Position numbers and translations under genes: made by a program. Below the pieces are notes generated by a model that was not told where the DNA came from, did not search any database, and was given only the letters and a program-made list of their open reading frames with translations. A stretch of DNA of 41,871 nucleotides from Anaerovorax odorimutans (lineage in GTDB: Bacteria; Bacillota; Clostridia; Peptostreptococcales; Anaerovoracaceae): the NCBI RefSeq assembly GCF_024459955.1, contig NZ_JANFXK010000025.1, positions 1 to 41,871 on the forward strand. Reading direction: 5' to 3'. The number at the start of each line of letters is the position of its first letter. Positions within the stretch are counted from its first letter, which is position 1. Of this stretch, positions 1-7,566 are shown one piece after another.

Positions 1-1
1 C

Positions 2-1045
2 TGGGTGTATACCGAACAGAGAGACGGAAAACTGATGAACGTGGCCCTGGAGCTTCTGGGCGAGGGGCGCAGGCTGTCCCGGGAGATCAGCGGGGAAACG
101 AAGGTGTGCGCGGTGCTGGTGGGCCATGAGACGGACCACCTGATCCAGGAGCTGTACGCCTACGGGGCCGACCGGATCTATCAGATCGACCATCCGCTGC
201 TGGCCCATTACACCACCGACGGATACGCCAGGGCGATCACCGACGCCATCCGGCGGAAAAAACCGGAGATCGTGCTCTTCGGGGCCACCCACGTCGGAAG
301 GGACCTGGCCCCCCGGATCGCCGCCAGGCTGGACACCGGCCTCACCGCCGACTGCACCAGACTGGACATCGACACCGCCGATTACATGGAGTACCTGGAA
401 AAGAACACCACCGCCAGCCTGGCGGGGCTGGACGCGGATGACGGCGACAAGGGCCTCAAGCAGACCCGGCCGGCCTTCGGGGGCAACCTGATGGCCACCA
501 TCGTCACGCCCAGCACCCGGCCGCAGATGGCCACGGTGCGCCCGGGCGTCATGGAAAAGCTGGAGAAGGACGCGGGGAGGACCGGGGAACTGGTGAAGCT
601 GGCTCCGGAGCTGGCCCCGGAGGACCTGCGGGTGGAAGTGCTGGAAGTGGTGAAGGAAGCCAAAGAACTGGTTTCCCTGACCGACGCCAGGATCATCTGC
701 AGCGGCGGAAGGGGACTGGGGGACGCCTCGGGGTTCGCCCTCATGGAAGAATTCGCGAAAAAAGTGGGCGGCGTGGTGGGAGCCTCGCGCGCGGCCGTGG
801 ATTCCGGATGGATCGATCAGTCGCATCAGGTCGGGCAGACGGGCACCACCGTGAAGCCGAACATTTATTTTGCCTGCGGGATATCGGGGGCCATCCAGCA
901 CCTGGCCGGAATGCAGACCTCCGATATCATCGTGGCCATCAACAAGGACCCGGAAGCGCCGATGATGCAGCTGGCCGACTACGCCATCTGCGGCGACCTG
1001 AAAAAGGTCATCCCCGAGATCATCGCTCAGTGGGACGCCGAATAA
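2..1045 (+). CDS. etfA: Electron transfer flavoprotein alpha subunit, 5'-truncated by the window edge
   Basis: EtfA carries the FAD of the cytoplasmic EtfAB heterodimer that moves electrons to or from acyl-CoA dehydrogenases. The reading frame is open to the first base; in-frame Trp precedes a GTG at 5, and family members have about ten more residues, so the true start lies upstream. The C-terminal FAD domain is clear: SGGRGLGD, then [32 protein letters not shown] and [15 protein letters not shown]. It ends 13 bases before the thiolase and probably belongs to the same operon, with an acyl-CoA dehydrogenase and etfB expected upstream as in known had/fld clusters (inference). Odd point: base and third-position composition are far more GC-rich than in the next gene (46 of 60 bases at 301-360 against 29 of 60 at 1261-1320). 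Confidence 0.95.
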   Translation, partial: WVYTEQRDGKLMNVALELLGEGRRLSREISGETKVCAVLVGHETDHLIQELYAYGADRIYQIDHPLLAHYTTDGYARAITDAIRRKKPEIVLFGATHVGRDLAPRIAARLDTGLTADCTRLDIDTADYMEYLEKNTTASLAGLDADDGDKGLKQTRPAFGGNLMATIVTPSTRPQMATVRPGVMEKLEKDAGRTGELVKLAPELAPEDLRVEVLEVVKEAKELVSLTDARIICSGGRGLGDASGFALMEEFAKKVGGVVGASRAAVDSGWIDQSHQVGQTGTTVKPNIYFACGISGAIQHLAGMQTSDIIVAINKDPEAPMMQLADYAICGDLKKVIPEIIAQWDAE

Positions 1046-1058
1046 TGGAGGTGAGAGC

Positions 1059-2264
1059 ATGACAAGAGAAGTTGTAATTGTAGACGGAGTCCGTACGGCT
1101 TTTGGCAGAATGGGCGGCGCCCTGAGGCCGTATACACCGGCACAGCTGGCAGGTATGACCATCAAAGGCCTTTGCGAAAAGACGGGGATACTGGAAAAAG
1201 GCGCCATAGATGCCGTATTCGCGGGGAGCGCGTCGGGAGACGTAAATACCCATAACCTTGCCAGATACGCCACATTGCTGGCAGGGCTTCCCTATGAGAC
1301 ATCATCCACATTTATAGAGATGCAGTGCGGTTCGTCCATCGCCTGTATCAACAATGCGGCCCTGCAGATTCAGGCCGGTCTTATTGATACGGCTGTCTGC
1401 GGCGGAGCGGAATCTCACAGCCAGACATATTACAAATATTCCACAGCCGTGGAACCATATAAAGCGATTGCTCCCGCAGCGGCGCCGCTGCGCCTCGCGC
1501 CGGACGATGCCGACGATATCTCTATGATTGCCATCTCCGACTTAATGGCTGAGAAGTGGGGCGTTGACAGACAGTCCTGCGACGAATTTGCGCTGAGGAG
1601 CCAGGAAAGAGCAGCGGCTGCTGTTGAAAAAGGATATTTCAAAGAAGAAATACTCCCTATTCCCGTAAAATACGGCAGGAAGGGGCCGGAAGTAACCGTA
1701 GATAAAGACGAACATCTGCGGCCGCAGACAACGATGCAGGGGCTGGAACAGCTGAAACCGGTATTCGCGGATGGCGTGACGACAGCCGGCAACTCCTCGG
1801 GAAGAAATGACGGCGCGGCATTTGTCCTCATGATGAGCAGAGAAAAAGCCGAAGAGCTGGGATATAAGCCGATGGCAAAATGGGTAGTGGGCCTGGATGT
1901 TGGCGTTGATCCTAAGATTATGGGAATCGGGCCGGCATACTCCAATTGCAAAATTTTAAATAAAATGGGTCTGAAAATGAACGACATTGATATCTATGAG
2001 TGTAATGAGGCCTTTGCTGCCCAGAATCTCAGTGTAATCAAGGAAATGGAAAATATGACCGGAGAGACGATGAACATGGAAAATTGGAACCCCAACGGGG
2101 GAGCTATCGCCTTCGGACATCCCAACGGAGCATCCGGCGCCAGAGTCTGCATCTTTGCCATGAAAGAACTGGTGCGGCGCGGCGGCAGATACGGAATGTT
2201 CTCTTCCTGCTGCGGCGGCGGGCTTGGTGTATCAACACTGATTGAAAACTTGCAGGGACGTTAG
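1059..2264 (+). CDS. Thiolase, acetyl-CoA C-acetyltransferase type
   Basis: Thiolase of 401 residues, the normal family length. It condenses two acyl-CoA units to a 3-ketoacyl-CoA or cleaves the reverse way in the cytoplasm. The nucleophilic cysteine is Cys90 in MQCGSS. NEAFAAQ, GGAIAFGHPNGASG (catalytic His) and SSCCGGGLG (second catalytic Cys) follow in order. The start is set by GGAGGTG 8 bases before the ATG. The following hbd gene starts 13 bases after the stop. The HPNGASG block differs slightly from the common HPIGASG, and the Cys90 block has GSS where GSG is usual; both are conservative. Whether the preferred substrate is acetoacetyl-CoA or a longer or branched 3-ketoacyl-CoA cannot be read from sequence alone. 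Confidence 0.93.
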   Translation: MTREVVIVDGVRTAFGRMGGALRPYTPAQLAGMTIKGLCEKTGILEKGAIDAVFAGSASGDVNTHNLARYATLLAGLPYETSSTFIEMQCGSSIACINNAALQIQAGLIDTAVCGGAESHSQTYYKYSTAVEPYKAIAPAAAPLRLAPDDADDISMIAISDLMAEKWGVDRQSCDEFALRSQERAAAAVEKGYFKEEILPIPVKYGRKGPEVTVDKDEHLRPQTTMQGLEQLKPVFADGVTTAGNSSGRNDGAAFVLMMSREKAEELGYKPMAKWVVGLDVGVDPKIMGIGPAYSNCKILNKMGLKMNDIDIYECNEAFAAQNLSVIKEMENMTGETMNMENWNPNGGAIAFGHPNGASGARVCIFAMKELVRRGGRYGMFSSCCGGGLGVSTLIENLQGR

Positions 2265-2277
2265 GAGGAAAGAGACA

Positions 2278-3135
2278 ATGGATATTAAAAAAGCGGGCGT
2301 GGTAGGCGCCGGCATGATGGGTGCGGAAATTGCCTTATGCTTCGCACAGGCCGGAATCGAGACAGTCCTCAGCGACACTTCCCGGGAAATAGCGGAAAAA
2401 GGTAAAGAAAAGCAGACGGCGATCCTGGATAAAAGCATAAAAAAAGGAAAAATGGATGAGGCAGCAAAGGAAGCTTCTTTGGCAAAAGTAACGCCTACGG
2501 GAGATCTTTCCGATATGGCGGACTGCGACTTTATCGTAGAGGCCGTACTGGAAAATCTGGAAATTAAGCAGGGAATCTATAGACAGTTGGATGAAATCTG
2601 CAAAGAAAGTACAATCCTTGCCAGCAATACCTCCAGTATCTCCATTACAAAACTGGCATCAGCCGTGGGGGAAAAGAGAAAAGGTAAATTTATCGGCACC
2701 CACTTCAACTCACCTGCCAGCGTCATGAAGCTGGTGGAAGTCATCCCGGCCCTTTTGACCGATAATGAAACAGTTGACATTACCACCCAATTATTGCAGG
2801 ACATCGACAAAGAGCCGGTAAAAGTAAAAGATGTGGTGGGCTTTGGCCTCAACCGTCTGTTCCACTGCTTTTATCTGGAGGCCTGCAGGCTGGTGGAAGA
2901 AGGCGTGTGTACGCCGGAGGATGTGGACAAAATCTGTAAATACGGACTGGGGCACCCGATGGGGATCTTCGCCCTTCTGGACATTACAGGACACGACCTC
3001 AATCAAAGCGTTGACCAGATCCTGTTTGAAGGTTACGGAGAACGCTTTCGGCCAAGTCCGGTAATCCAAAGACTGGTGGATTCGGGGAGACTGGGCAGAA
3101 AAACGGGCGCAGGCTTCTACGATTACAGTAAATAG
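2278..3135 (+). CDS. 3-hydroxyacyl-CoA dehydrogenase (3-hydroxybutyryl-CoA dehydrogenase family), NAD-type
   Basis: Protein of 285 residues that interconverts 3-ketoacyl-CoA and (S)-3-hydroxyacyl-CoA. A Rossmann fold opens with VVGAGMMGAEIA; the second beta strand ends in Asp33 (TVLSD), the residue that binds the ribose of NAD and disfavours NADP. The catalytic region reads GTHFNSPASVMKLVEV. The C-terminal domain ends GRKTGAGFYDYSK, the usual family tail. I chose ATG 2278 because AGGAGG lies 10 bases upstream; an upstream in-frame ATG at 2242 lies inside the thiolase gene. The gene sits between thiolase and enoyl-CoA hydratase in one operon. A second paralogue at 28662 differs at the cofactor site. 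It has Asn-Ser-Pro where paralogues have Asn-Pro-Val after the catalytic His, so substrate range may differ. Confidence 0.92.
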   Translation: MDIKKAGVVGAGMMGAEIALCFAQAGIETVLSDTSREIAEKGKEKQTAILDKSIKKGKMDEAAKEASLAKVTPTGDLSDMADCDFIVEAVLENLEIKQGIYRQLDEICKESTILASNTSSISITKLASAVGEKRKGKFIGTHFNSPASVMKLVEVIPALLTDNETVDITTQLLQDIDKEPVKVKDVVGFGLNRLFHCFYLEACRLVEEGVCTPEDVDKICKYGLGHPMGIFALLDITGHDLNQSVDQILFEGYGERFRPSPVIQRLVDSGRLGRKTGAGFYDYSK

Positions 3136-3147
3136 GAGGCGGACCAC

Positions 3148-3915
3148 ATGGCACAGGTATTATTGAAAAAACAAGGAACCATCGCGATCATCAGCGTTGA
3201 CAGACCGGAGGCTTTAAACGCCCTCAGCAGAAGTATCATTGATGAAATGGATGATCTGGTGGAAGAAGTTATGAAGGATCGGGACATTCGCTGTCTCATC
3301 CTTCATAGCAAGAAAAATTTTGCCGCAGGGGCGGATATTAAGAAGATGATCGAGTGCAATGAGCAGGAGGCGAGAGCCTTTCTCTTTTCCCCCACCTATA
3401 ACAAGATCGCGGATCTGAGCATACCGGTCATAGCAGCCATTGAGGGTTACGCGCTGGGCGGCGGCATGGAGCTGGCTATGACGGCGGATATCCGCATTGC
3501 CGGTGAGGGCGCAAAGATGGGATTCCCGGAGGTGACACTGGGAATCATGCCCGGAGCAGGAGGAACGGTTCGCGTTCCAAGGATCATCGGCGAAGCCAGA
3601 GCGAAGGAACTGATTTTTACAGGCGACGTTATCACGGCAGAGAGGGCGGAGGCAATGGGCCTTGTCAATCGCGTGACTGCGGACGATCAGGTCTTTGATG
3701 AAGCTATGAAGCTGGCTAAAAAGCTGGCTAAAAGAGCGCCAATTGCTTTGGCCGCCGCTAAAGCTACAATCAGGTCGGGCCAGGAAGAGCCGGACCAAAA
3801 CAAAAGTATTGACATTGAGGCAGCAAACTGGGCAAAACTTTTCACCACCGAAGACCAAAAAGAAGGTATGCGTGCGTTTCTCGAAAAGAGAAAGCCGGCC
3901 TTTCAGAACAAATAG
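3148..3915 (+). CDS. Enoyl-CoA hydratase (crotonase family)
   Basis: Crotonase-fold protein of 255 residues that adds water to 2-enoyl-CoA to give 3-hydroxyacyl-CoA, or the reverse. The oxyanion-hole segment is NFAAGADI (57-64), and GYALGGGMELA supplies the second oxyanion glycine. Both catalytic acids of true hydratases are present: Glu108 in GGGMEL and Glu128 in GFPEVT, followed by LGIMPGAGGT. This makes hydratase activity more likely than isomerase or other crotonase chemistry. The start has AGGAGG about 10 bases upstream, and the gene lies 12 bases after hbd. Its product and the product of the dehydratase encoded next are both 2-enoyl-CoA esters, which is the central logic of this operon. 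Confidence 0.92.
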   Translation: MAQVLLKKQGTIAIISVDRPEALNALSRSIIDEMDDLVEEVMKDRDIRCLILHSKKNFAAGADIKKMIECNEQEARAFLFSPTYNKIADLSIPVIAAIEGYALGGGMELAMTADIRIAGEGAKMGFPEVTLGIMPGAGGTVRVPRIIGEARAKELIFTGDVITAERAEAMGLVNRVTADDQVFDEAMKLAKKLAKRAPIALAAAKATIRSGQEEPDQNKSIDIEAANWAKLFTTEDQKEGMRAFLEKRKPAFQNK

Positions 3916-3936
3916 CCAAGAGGAGGCGACACAATT

Positions 3937-5148
3937 ATGACATCAAAAGAAATGCTCAATCATCTGGTGGCAAAGCACTATGAAGGTGCTCTGCAAGCTA
4001 AGAAAGAGGGACGACCCGTCGTCTGGGCCACTTCGATCTGCCCGCAGGAACTGCTGGAAACAATGGGTCTGGTGACCGTTTACCCAGAGAATCACGCGGC
4101 TGCCATCGGAGCAAGAAAAGAGGCGCTGACCTTTATTGAACATTCCGAGGCCGAAGGCTATTCCGCGGATATTTGTTCCTATGCCAGAGTAAACATGGGA
4201 TACGCGGATATCCGACACGCCGAGGCGCAGGACATTCCGCTTCCGGATTTGATTTTCTGCTGCAGCAACATCTGCAATACGGTCATTAAATGGTATGAAA
4301 ATCTGGCAAAAAAGCTGAATATACCGCTGATTATGTTTGACATGCCATTTAACCATACATACGAGGTGCCGGCCCACAGTGTAAAGTACATGAGGGGGCA
4401 GATCGAATATGCCATTAAGCAGCTGGAGGATTTTACGAAGAAGAAATTTGATTATGATAAGTTCGGTGAGGTTATGAAGCTTTCCAATGCTACCTGTGAG
4501 TGGTGGAAAAAAGCGACCGATTGGGCCAAAGTAAAACCATCGCCGTTAAACGGCTTTGATATGTTTAACTATATGGCGATGATTGTCTGCATGAGAGGTA
4601 ACGAGGACGGACACAAGCTGTTCAAGCTATGGCACGATGAGATGGAGGCCAAAGCCAAGAAAGGAAAGGGACCCTGGAACTCCGCTGAGGAAAAGTATCG
4701 GATCATCTGGGACGGGATCGCCTGCTGGCCGCATCTGGCCGTAACCTTCAAAACTCTGAAAAAATACGGCATCAATATGGTAACGTCCACTTATCCCGAA
4801 TCCTGGAATGTGCGCTACGAGACCAATGATCTTTCCGGTATGGCAAAGGCCTATGCATCCAACTATGCCAACCGCAATTTGGATTACGACACCGACAATA
4901 TGAAAAAACTGGTCGATGATTTCAGCGTAGAGGGAATCGTTTATCACTCCAACAGAAGCTGCAAGCTGATGGACTTCCGCCAGTATGAGGTTCAGAGAAG
5001 AATCGCCGAAGCAACAGGAATTCCTTCAGTTGTGTTTGACGGAGACCAGACGGACCCCAGGAATTTCTCAGAGGCGCAGTACGAGACAAGAATCCAGGCG
5101 TTGGTCGAGATGATGGAAAAAAACAAGGAAGCGAAGAGGAGGGGTTAA
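3937..5148 (+). CDS. (R)-2-hydroxyacyl-CoA dehydratase subunit, HadB/FldB type
   Basis: Subunit of 403 residues of an oxygen-sensitive iron-sulfur dehydratase that converts (R)-2-hydroxyacyl-CoA to 2-enoyl-CoA by a ketyl-radical mechanism. From memory, the whole chain aligns well with HadB of Clostridioides difficile, including GRPVxWxTSxxPQEL, the DIC-YAR segment, ICN-VIKWYEN, KYRI--GI-CWP, NRSCKLM and FDGDQ-DPR. Three cysteines match the [4Fe-4S] ligands of that group: Cys80, Cys113 and Cys342. The length and these blocks favour the monocarboxylic (lactoyl, isocaproyl, phenyllactoyl) branch over glutamate-type HgdA. AGGAGG lies about 10 bases before the ATG. The partner subunit starts 2 bases after this stop. 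The natural substrate cannot be fixed from sequence. Confidence 0.93.
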   Translation: MTSKEMLNHLVAKHYEGALQAKKEGRPVVWATSICPQELLETMGLVTVYPENHAAAIGARKEALTFIEHSEAEGYSADICSYARVNMGYADIRHAEAQDIPLPDLIFCCSNICNTVIKWYENLAKKLNIPLIMFDMPFNHTYEVPAHSVKYMRGQIEYAIKQLEDFTKKKFDYDKFGEVMKLSNATCEWWKKATDWAKVKPSPLNGFDMFNYMAMIVCMRGNEDGHKLFKLWHDEMEAKAKKGKGPWNSAEEKYRIIWDGIACWPHLAVTFKTLKKYGINMVTSTYPESWNVRYETNDLSGMAKAYASNYANRNLDYDTDNMKKLVDDFSVEGIVYHSNRSCKLMDFRQYEVQRRIAEATGIPSVVFDGDQTDPRNFSEAQYETRIQALVEMMEKNKEAKRRG

Positions 5149-5149
5149 G

Positions 5150-6277
5150 ATGAGCTACCAGGATATTATTAAGAAATTAGAAACCGCGGCTCTCCACCCG
5201 GCAAAGACCGTTACCGAGCAGATTCGTAAGACCGGAAAGGACGCTTTCGGCTGTTTCCCGATCTACACGCCGGAAGAAATCATCTATGCGGCAGGTCTTC
5301 TGCCCGTAGGCATGTGGGGCGGAAAAACAGAGCTGAAGCTGGCGGATAAATACCTGCAGAGCTTTTGCTGCTCCATCATGCGCTCCAACATCGAATACGG
5401 CTTGAAGGGGACTTATAACATGCTGAAGGGAATTATCCTTCCTACCTTCTGCGATACGCTGAAATGTATCTGCGAAAACTGGAAGGCCGCGGTTCCCCAT
5501 ATACCCATCGTACCGATTGTTTATCCCCAAAACCGCAGCATTGACGCAGGTTTTGTATATATGACTGAGGAATTACAGCGGGTAAAGGGAGAAATGGAAA
5601 AAATAACAGGTCGTACACTCAGCGATGACGATTTGGAAGAAGCCTGGGAGCTTTACGAAGAATACCGACGGACCATGAGGGAATTTACCGATACGGCGGC
5701 CGAGTATCCTCAGATCATTGGAGCCAAGAGGAGGCATCTGCTTATTAAAGCCGGATACTTCATGGATAAAAGGGAATATACGCAGGATATACGTGAGATT
5801 ATCGCTGGCTTGAAAGACGAAGAAAAGAAACCGTTTGCCGGAAACCGAGTGGTCGTCACCGGGCTTCTGGCGGAGCCCGCGGAGCTGCTGGATATATTTG
5901 AAGAAAATCAGCTGGCGTTTGCTGCCGATGACCTGGCTCAGGAATCGAGACAATTCCGCACTCCGGGAGGAACAGAGGGCAGCGTATGGCAAAGGATGGC
6001 CGGAAGAATCTGCGATCAGCGGGGAGATACCTTTCTCTATGAAGAGGAGAAATCCAGGGGACAGATGCTCATTGACATGGTGAAAGAGAAGGAAGCCGAC
6101 GCAGTTGTAATCTTCATGATGAAGTTCTGTGATCCTGAGGAATTCGACTACCCAATCTATAAAAAAGAGCTGGAAGCAGCAGGCATACCGATGCTGTATC
6201 TGGAGATTGATCAGCAGATGGATTCCTTTGAGCAGATCAGAACCAGAGTTCAGAGCTTTGCGGAGATGCTTGCTTAA
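5150..6277 (+). CDS. (R)-2-hydroxyacyl-CoA dehydratase subunit, HadC/FldC type
   Basis: Second dehydratase subunit, 375 residues, same fold as its partner and expected to hold the other [4Fe-4S] cluster. N-terminal features are FGCFPIYTPEEIIYAAGLLPVGMWG, a segment typical of the smaller subunit, then SFCCSIMRS (Cys73 and Cys74), LPTFCDTLKCICENW (Cys101, Cys106, Cys108) and, near the C-terminus, MMKFCDPEEFDYP (Cys327). The last cysteine and one each of the earlier groups are the likely cluster ligands. AGGAGGGG precedes the ATG closely and the gene is almost contiguous with the first subunit, as expected for a 1:1 heterodimer. Family members also include benzoyl-CoA reductase-like proteins, but the pairing with a HadB-like partner makes dehydratase the better reading. 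Confidence 0.92.
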   Translation: MSYQDIIKKLETAALHPAKTVTEQIRKTGKDAFGCFPIYTPEEIIYAAGLLPVGMWGGKTELKLADKYLQSFCCSIMRSNIEYGLKGTYNMLKGIILPTFCDTLKCICENWKAAVPHIPIVPIVYPQNRSIDAGFVYMTEELQRVKGEMEKITGRTLSDDDLEEAWELYEEYRRTMREFTDTAAEYPQIIGAKRRHLLIKAGYFMDKREYTQDIREIIAGLKDEEKKPFAGNRVVVTGLLAEPAELLDIFEENQLAFAADDLAQESRQFRTPGGTEGSVWQRMAGRICDQRGDTFLYEEEKSRGQMLIDMVKEKEADAVVIFMMKFCDPEEFDYPIYKKELEAAGIPMLYLEIDQQMDSFEQIRTRVQSFAEMLA

Positions 6278-6309
6278 GAGGCAGGGACAACGCAGAAAGG
6301 GAAAGGACG

Positions 6310-7092
6310 ATGTATTTAGGAATTGACATTGGCTCATCTTCATCGAAGGTTGCCATTTTAGACGAACAAAAAAGAATAGCGGCAGTCTCTGTTCTCAATC
6401 TGGGCACCGGAACAGACGCCTATGAAGAGGTGATGAAAGACGCAATGGAGCAGGCAGGGGCGCGCAAAGAAGATATCAAGTTCGTCGTTGCCACCGGTTA
6501 TGGAAGAATCAATTTTAAGGGCGCCGATAAACAGATTACGGAGATTACCTGCCACGCAAAAGGCGCAAGCTTTCTAATGGAGGATATCCACACTATCATC
6601 GACATCGGCGGGCAGGACGCAAAAGCGATCAAGCTGGGCGAAAACGGGCAGGTGGCCAACTTTGTCATGAATGAAAAATGTGCTGCCGGAACCGGCCGCT
6701 TTCTGGAGGTCATGGCGAGAGTCCTCGGCTGCAGGATTGACGAACTATCATCCTTTGCCGAAAAATCCACAAAAGAAATATCGATCAGCAGCGTCTGCAC
6801 AGTCTTTGCTGAGAGTGAAGTTATTTCAAGGCTTTCTGCGGGTGAAAAGGTATCAGATGTCGCGAGAGGCGCCCATATGGCTATTGCCAAACGTGTTATG
6901 GGCATGGCCGGAAGAGTCGGATACGAACCCAAAGTGGTCATGACCGGCGGTGTCGCTTTGAACCAGGATATGGTAAGATGTATGTCAAAGGAAATGGGCT
7001 GCGAGGTTGCGGTAGCCCCCTACTGCCAGGCAGTGGGTGCCATCGGAGCCGCGGTCTCGGCATACGATATCAGCCATAAAAAGGAGAAATAA
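6310..7092 (+). CDS. 2-hydroxyacyl-CoA dehydratase activator (ATP-dependent, iron-sulfur)
   Basis: Activator (archerase) of the ASKHA fold, 260 residues, the usual HadI/FldI/HgdC length. The homodimer carries one bridging [4Fe-4S] cluster and uses ATP hydrolysis to inject an electron into the dehydratase. Phosphate-binding motifs are DIGSSSSK near the N-terminus and DIGGQDAKAI around 98-107; the adenosine motif is TGGVALN. The two cluster ligands are Cys124 in NEKCAAGTGRF and Cys163 in SSVCTVFAESEV, close to the Cys127 and Cys166 known for Acidaminococcus HgdC. GGGAAAGGA precedes the ATG. It follows both dehydratase genes, whereas hadI and fldI precede hadBC and fldBC in the characterised clusters, so the gene order here is distinct. 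Confidence 0.95.
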   Translation: MYLGIDIGSSSSKVAILDEQKRIAAVSVLNLGTGTDAYEEVMKDAMEQAGARKEDIKFVVATGYGRINFKGADKQITEITCHAKGASFLMEDIHTIIDIGGQDAKAIKLGENGQVANFVMNEKCAAGTGRFLEVMARVLGCRIDELSSFAEKSTKEISISSVCTVFAESEVISRLSAGEKVSDVARGAHMAIAKRVMGMAGRVGYEPKVVMTGGVALNQDMVRCMSKEMGCEVAVAPYCQAVGAIGAAVSAYDISHKKEK

Positions 7093-7093
7093 A

Positions 7094-7534
7094 ATGGAAA
7101 CGATTAAAATGAATAAAAACCAGATTAAAGAAATCATCCCACACAGAGAGCCAATGCTTTTAATAGACGAGGTGCTGGAAATGGTACCCGGCGAGACAAT
7201 CCGAACAGCCTTTTATCTGGATCCGGAGCTGGATTTTTTCCGGGGACATTTCCCGGGCGAGCCGGTGATGCCGGGCGTGCTGACCGTGGAATCCATGGCG
7301 CAGACCGCGGATGTGCTGCTTTTGTCCATGGACAAATACGCGGGCAAAGTGCCTCTTTTCATTGGCATTGATCAGGTGAAGTTCAAAAGAAAGATTGAGC
7401 CCGGCGATAAAATTGAGATTGAAGCAAAAATTGTGAAAGTAAACGAACCGAAAGCAGTCGTTACCTGTGAAGCTGTCGTCCATAATAAGGGCGAAGTCTC
7501 TACGACAGGACTGGTGACGCTGGCAATGCGCTGA
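7094..7534 (+). CDS. FabZ-like hotdog dehydratase/hydratase
   Basis: Protein of 146 residues with the single-hotdog FabZ pattern: IPHREPMLLIDEV near residue 15, then FFRGHFPGEPVMPGVLTVESMAQT. The catalytic pair is His52 and Glu66. FabZ normally dehydrates 3-hydroxyacyl-ACP in fatty-acid synthesis. Here the gene stands inside a CoA-ester operon with no other fab gene, so a CoA substrate, perhaps the (R)-3-hydroxy stereoisomer that crotonase cannot handle, is a reasonable inference. ATG 7094 is chosen because AAGGAG lies 7 bases before it; a longer in-frame start at 7037 would overlap the activator gene by 56 bases. It begins 1 base after the activator stop, so the two are probably translationally coupled. 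Confidence 0.85.
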   Translation: METIKMNKNQIKEIIPHREPMLLIDEVLEMVPGETIRTAFYLDPELDFFRGHFPGEPVMPGVLTVESMAQTADVLLLSMDKYAGKVPLFIGIDQVKFKRKIEPGDKIEIEAKIVKVNEPKAVVTCEAVVHNKGEVSTTGLVTLAMR

Positions 7535-7566
7535 AAAGCGCCGGACAGAAAGGACACTGATATAAG

